A stretch of DNA of 64,000 nt from Geodermatophilus africanus (GTDB lineage Bacteria > Actinomycetota > Actinomycetes > Mycobacteriales > Geodermatophilaceae), in NCBI RefSeq assembly GCF_900107105.1, contig NZ_FNOT01000005.1, forward strand, positions 228,320-292,319, read 5' to 3'. Below the pieces are notes generated by a model, which was given only the letters and a program-made list of their open reading frames with translations, did no database searches and had not been told where the DNA came from. The translations under genes were made by a program, and so were the position numbers. Positions 62,870-64,000 of the stretch are shown here, in pieces. Each line of letters begins with the position of its first letter. Positions within the stretch are counted from its first letter, which is position 1.

Positions 62870-64000
62870 ATGCGCACAGGCATCCTCGCGCGCAACGCCG
62901 CCGTCGCGGCTGCGGCCCTCCTCGTCCTCACCGCCTGCGGCGGCGGTGGCGACGACGGCGGCGGTGGCGGTGGCGGTGGCGACGCGGCCGGCGACGGCGG
63001 CGAGCGGCAGGTCAACGTCTACGGCACCGACGGCAACATGGGCAACGCCCTGGGTGAGTCCTTCTCCGAGGACGGCTCGCTGGCCGGTATGAAGGGGACG
63101 ACGCCGCTCACCGACCTCGGCTCGGAGTTCACCGACCGGCTGCTCGAGATCGACCCGAACCTGCAGGACTACAACTACGCCGGCGAGACCTACGACGCGA
63201 TCATCGTCACGGCGCTCGCCGCGCAGGCGGCCGGCACCAACGACGCCAACGTCTTCAAGGAGTTCATCAACGGGATCACCGTGGGCGGCGAGCAGTGCGC
63301 CGACTTCACGGCCTGCCTGGAGATCCTCAACAACGGCGGGAACGTCGACTACGACGGCATCTCCGGTCCGCTGAGCTTCACCGAGGCCGGTGAGCCGGCG
63401 GAGGCCAGCTTCGGCATCCTGCAGTTCGGCGAGGACAACCAGCTCGACCAGGACGCCACCGAGTACGTCCTCGCCGGCGACGAGGCCAACGCCACCACCG
63501 ACGAGGGCCCGGCCCCCGCCGCGGCCGGCGCCTCCGGCGGGCCGCTGGTGATCGGCACCCTGCTGCCGCTGACCGGCAACCTCGCCTTCCTCGGCCCGCC
63601 CGAGGTCGCCGGCGCCCGCCTGGCGGTCAACGACGTCAACGCCGCCGGCGGCGCGCTGGGCCAGCCGGTCCAGCTCACCGAGGGTGACTCCGGCGACGCC
63701 TCGACCGACACCGCGACGCAGACGGTCGACCGCCTGCTGCAGGGTGGCGTCAACGCGATCATCGGTGCGGCGTCCTCGGGGGTCAGCCTGACGGTCATCG
63801 ACCGGATCACCGGGTCCGGCGTCGTCCAGTTCTCGCCGGCGAACACCTCCGATCAGTTCACCGACTACAACGACAACGGGCTGTACTTCCGCAGCGCGCC
63901 CCCGGACACGCTGCAGGCCCGGGCGCTGTCGGACCTGATCATCAACGACGGCAACAACACCGTCGGGATCATGGCGCTGAACGACCCGTACGGCACCGGT
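62870..64000 (+). CDS. Branched-chain amino acid ABC solute-binding lipoprotein with inverted lobe order (partial)
   Basis: The frame is open from ATG 62870 (GGGAG 8 bp upstream) to the window end, 377 codons without a stop. A signal peptide ends in the lipobox LTAC (Cys23), followed by a Gly/Asp linker. Residues about 48-200 look like the C-terminal half of a LivJ-type Peripla_BP_6 protein (YGTDGNMGNALGESF, TYDAIIVTALAAQAAG, two Cys, DYDGISGPLSFTEAGEPAEA). After an Ala/Pro linker (about 201-224) comes what is normally the N-terminal start (LVIGTLLPLTGNLAFLGPPE, IIGAASSGVSLTVID, LNDPYGTG). So the usual order is inverted: either a circular permutation or a duplicated C-half before a full protein. 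The remainder lies outside the window. Confidence 0.85.
   Translation, partial: MRTGILARNAAVAAAALLVLTACGGGGDDGGGGGGGGDAAGDGGERQVNVYGTDGNMGNALGESFSEDGSLAGMKGTTPLTDLGSEFTDRLLEIDPNLQDYNYAGETYDAIIVTALAAQAAGTNDANVFKEFINGITVGGEQCADFTACLEILNNGGNVDYDGISGPLSFTEAGEPAEASFGILQFGEDNQLDQDATEYVLAGDEANATTDEGPAPAAAGASGGPLVIGTLLPLTGNLAFLGPPEVAGARLAVNDVNAAGGALGQPVQLTEGDSGDASTDTATQTVDRLLQGGVNAIIGAASSGVSLTVIDRITGSGVVQFSPANTSDQFTDYNDNGLYFRSAPPDTLQARALSDLIINDGNNTVGIMALNDPYGTG

Noticed and set aside
1..64000. CRISPR arrays, IS elements, prophage or rRNA
   Set aside because: No regularly spaced repeats, transposase, integrase, phage structural gene or rRNA sequence was seen on either strand.

Overview
The window is 64 kb of very GC-rich, densely coded actinobacterial chromosome. 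Gene content, GTG-rich starts and gene order point to Geodermatophilaceae (Blastococcus, Geodermatophilus or Modestobacter type). The family placement is inferred from style and synteny; the sequence shows only that it is a high-GC actinobacterium. The backbone (ftsQ-ftsZ ... dnaE ... his ... trp-lgt ... pyk-tesB ... tRNA-pdtaR) follows the order known from Mycobacterium tuberculosis and Streptomyces, with accessory genes set into it, mostly on the minus strand.

Layout. 1-7724: division cluster ftsQ (partial), an AhpD-like gene with a broken 5' end, ftsZ, pgeF/yfiH, yggS, sepF, yggT, divIVA/wag31 and a membrane-anchored Cys-motif protein. 7783-14115: ileS(-), a CPA1 antiporter(+) and mqo(-). 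14353-21997: lspA, rluD-type synthase, CPBP protease, GNAT, dnaE1 and a small membrane protein. 22045-24536 (minus): an ECF42 sigma factor with its DGPF/YCII partner, and a Lon-N-domain protein. 24645-34981: the his genes hisD-hisC-[26-aa ORF]-hisB-[58 aa]-[64 aa], hisH and hisA(priA)-ridA-hisF, interrupted by minus-strand inserts (SOS-box-preceded DUF222/HNH protein; molybdopterin oxidoreductase, SDR and nitroreductase). 35019-43489: a DinB/maleylpyruvate-isomerase-like protein, a heterodimeric ABC exporter, four small membrane proteins and a KstD-like flavoprotein. 43526-50899: hisI-trpE-trpM-like-trpC, a frameshifted phosphoribosyltransferase remnant, and trpB-trpA-lgt. 51220-59911: gltB-gltD, pyk, a 26-aa ORF and tesB. 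59913-64000: aromatic amino acid decarboxylase(-), an odd class-I tRNA-Leu(CAA)(-), pdtaR-type ANTAR regulator, and the start of a solute-binding lipoprotein whose two lobes are in inverted order.

How the genes work together. hisA is of the PriA (HisA/TrpF) type and no trpF lies among the trp genes, so PriA probably links the two pathways. GltBD supplies glutamate for the aminotransferase and amidotransferase steps. lspA and lgt both serve lipoprotein maturation.

Non-coding signals are rich. A family of palindromic repeats sits directly after stop codons (after ftsQ, ftsZ, divIVA, lspA, the GNAT gene, dnaE, trpC and gltD). Stem sequences differ between copies but both arms change together, so they look like a mobile or duplicated terminator/REP class. 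About ten genes have a TANNNT -10 box 6-8 nt before the start codon, predicting leaderless mRNAs. Two 77-nt leaders (before the flavoprotein and before tesB) share sequence and a short reading frame. The ECF42 operon has a textbook target promoter. I saw no CRISPR array, IS transposase, prophage or rRNA.
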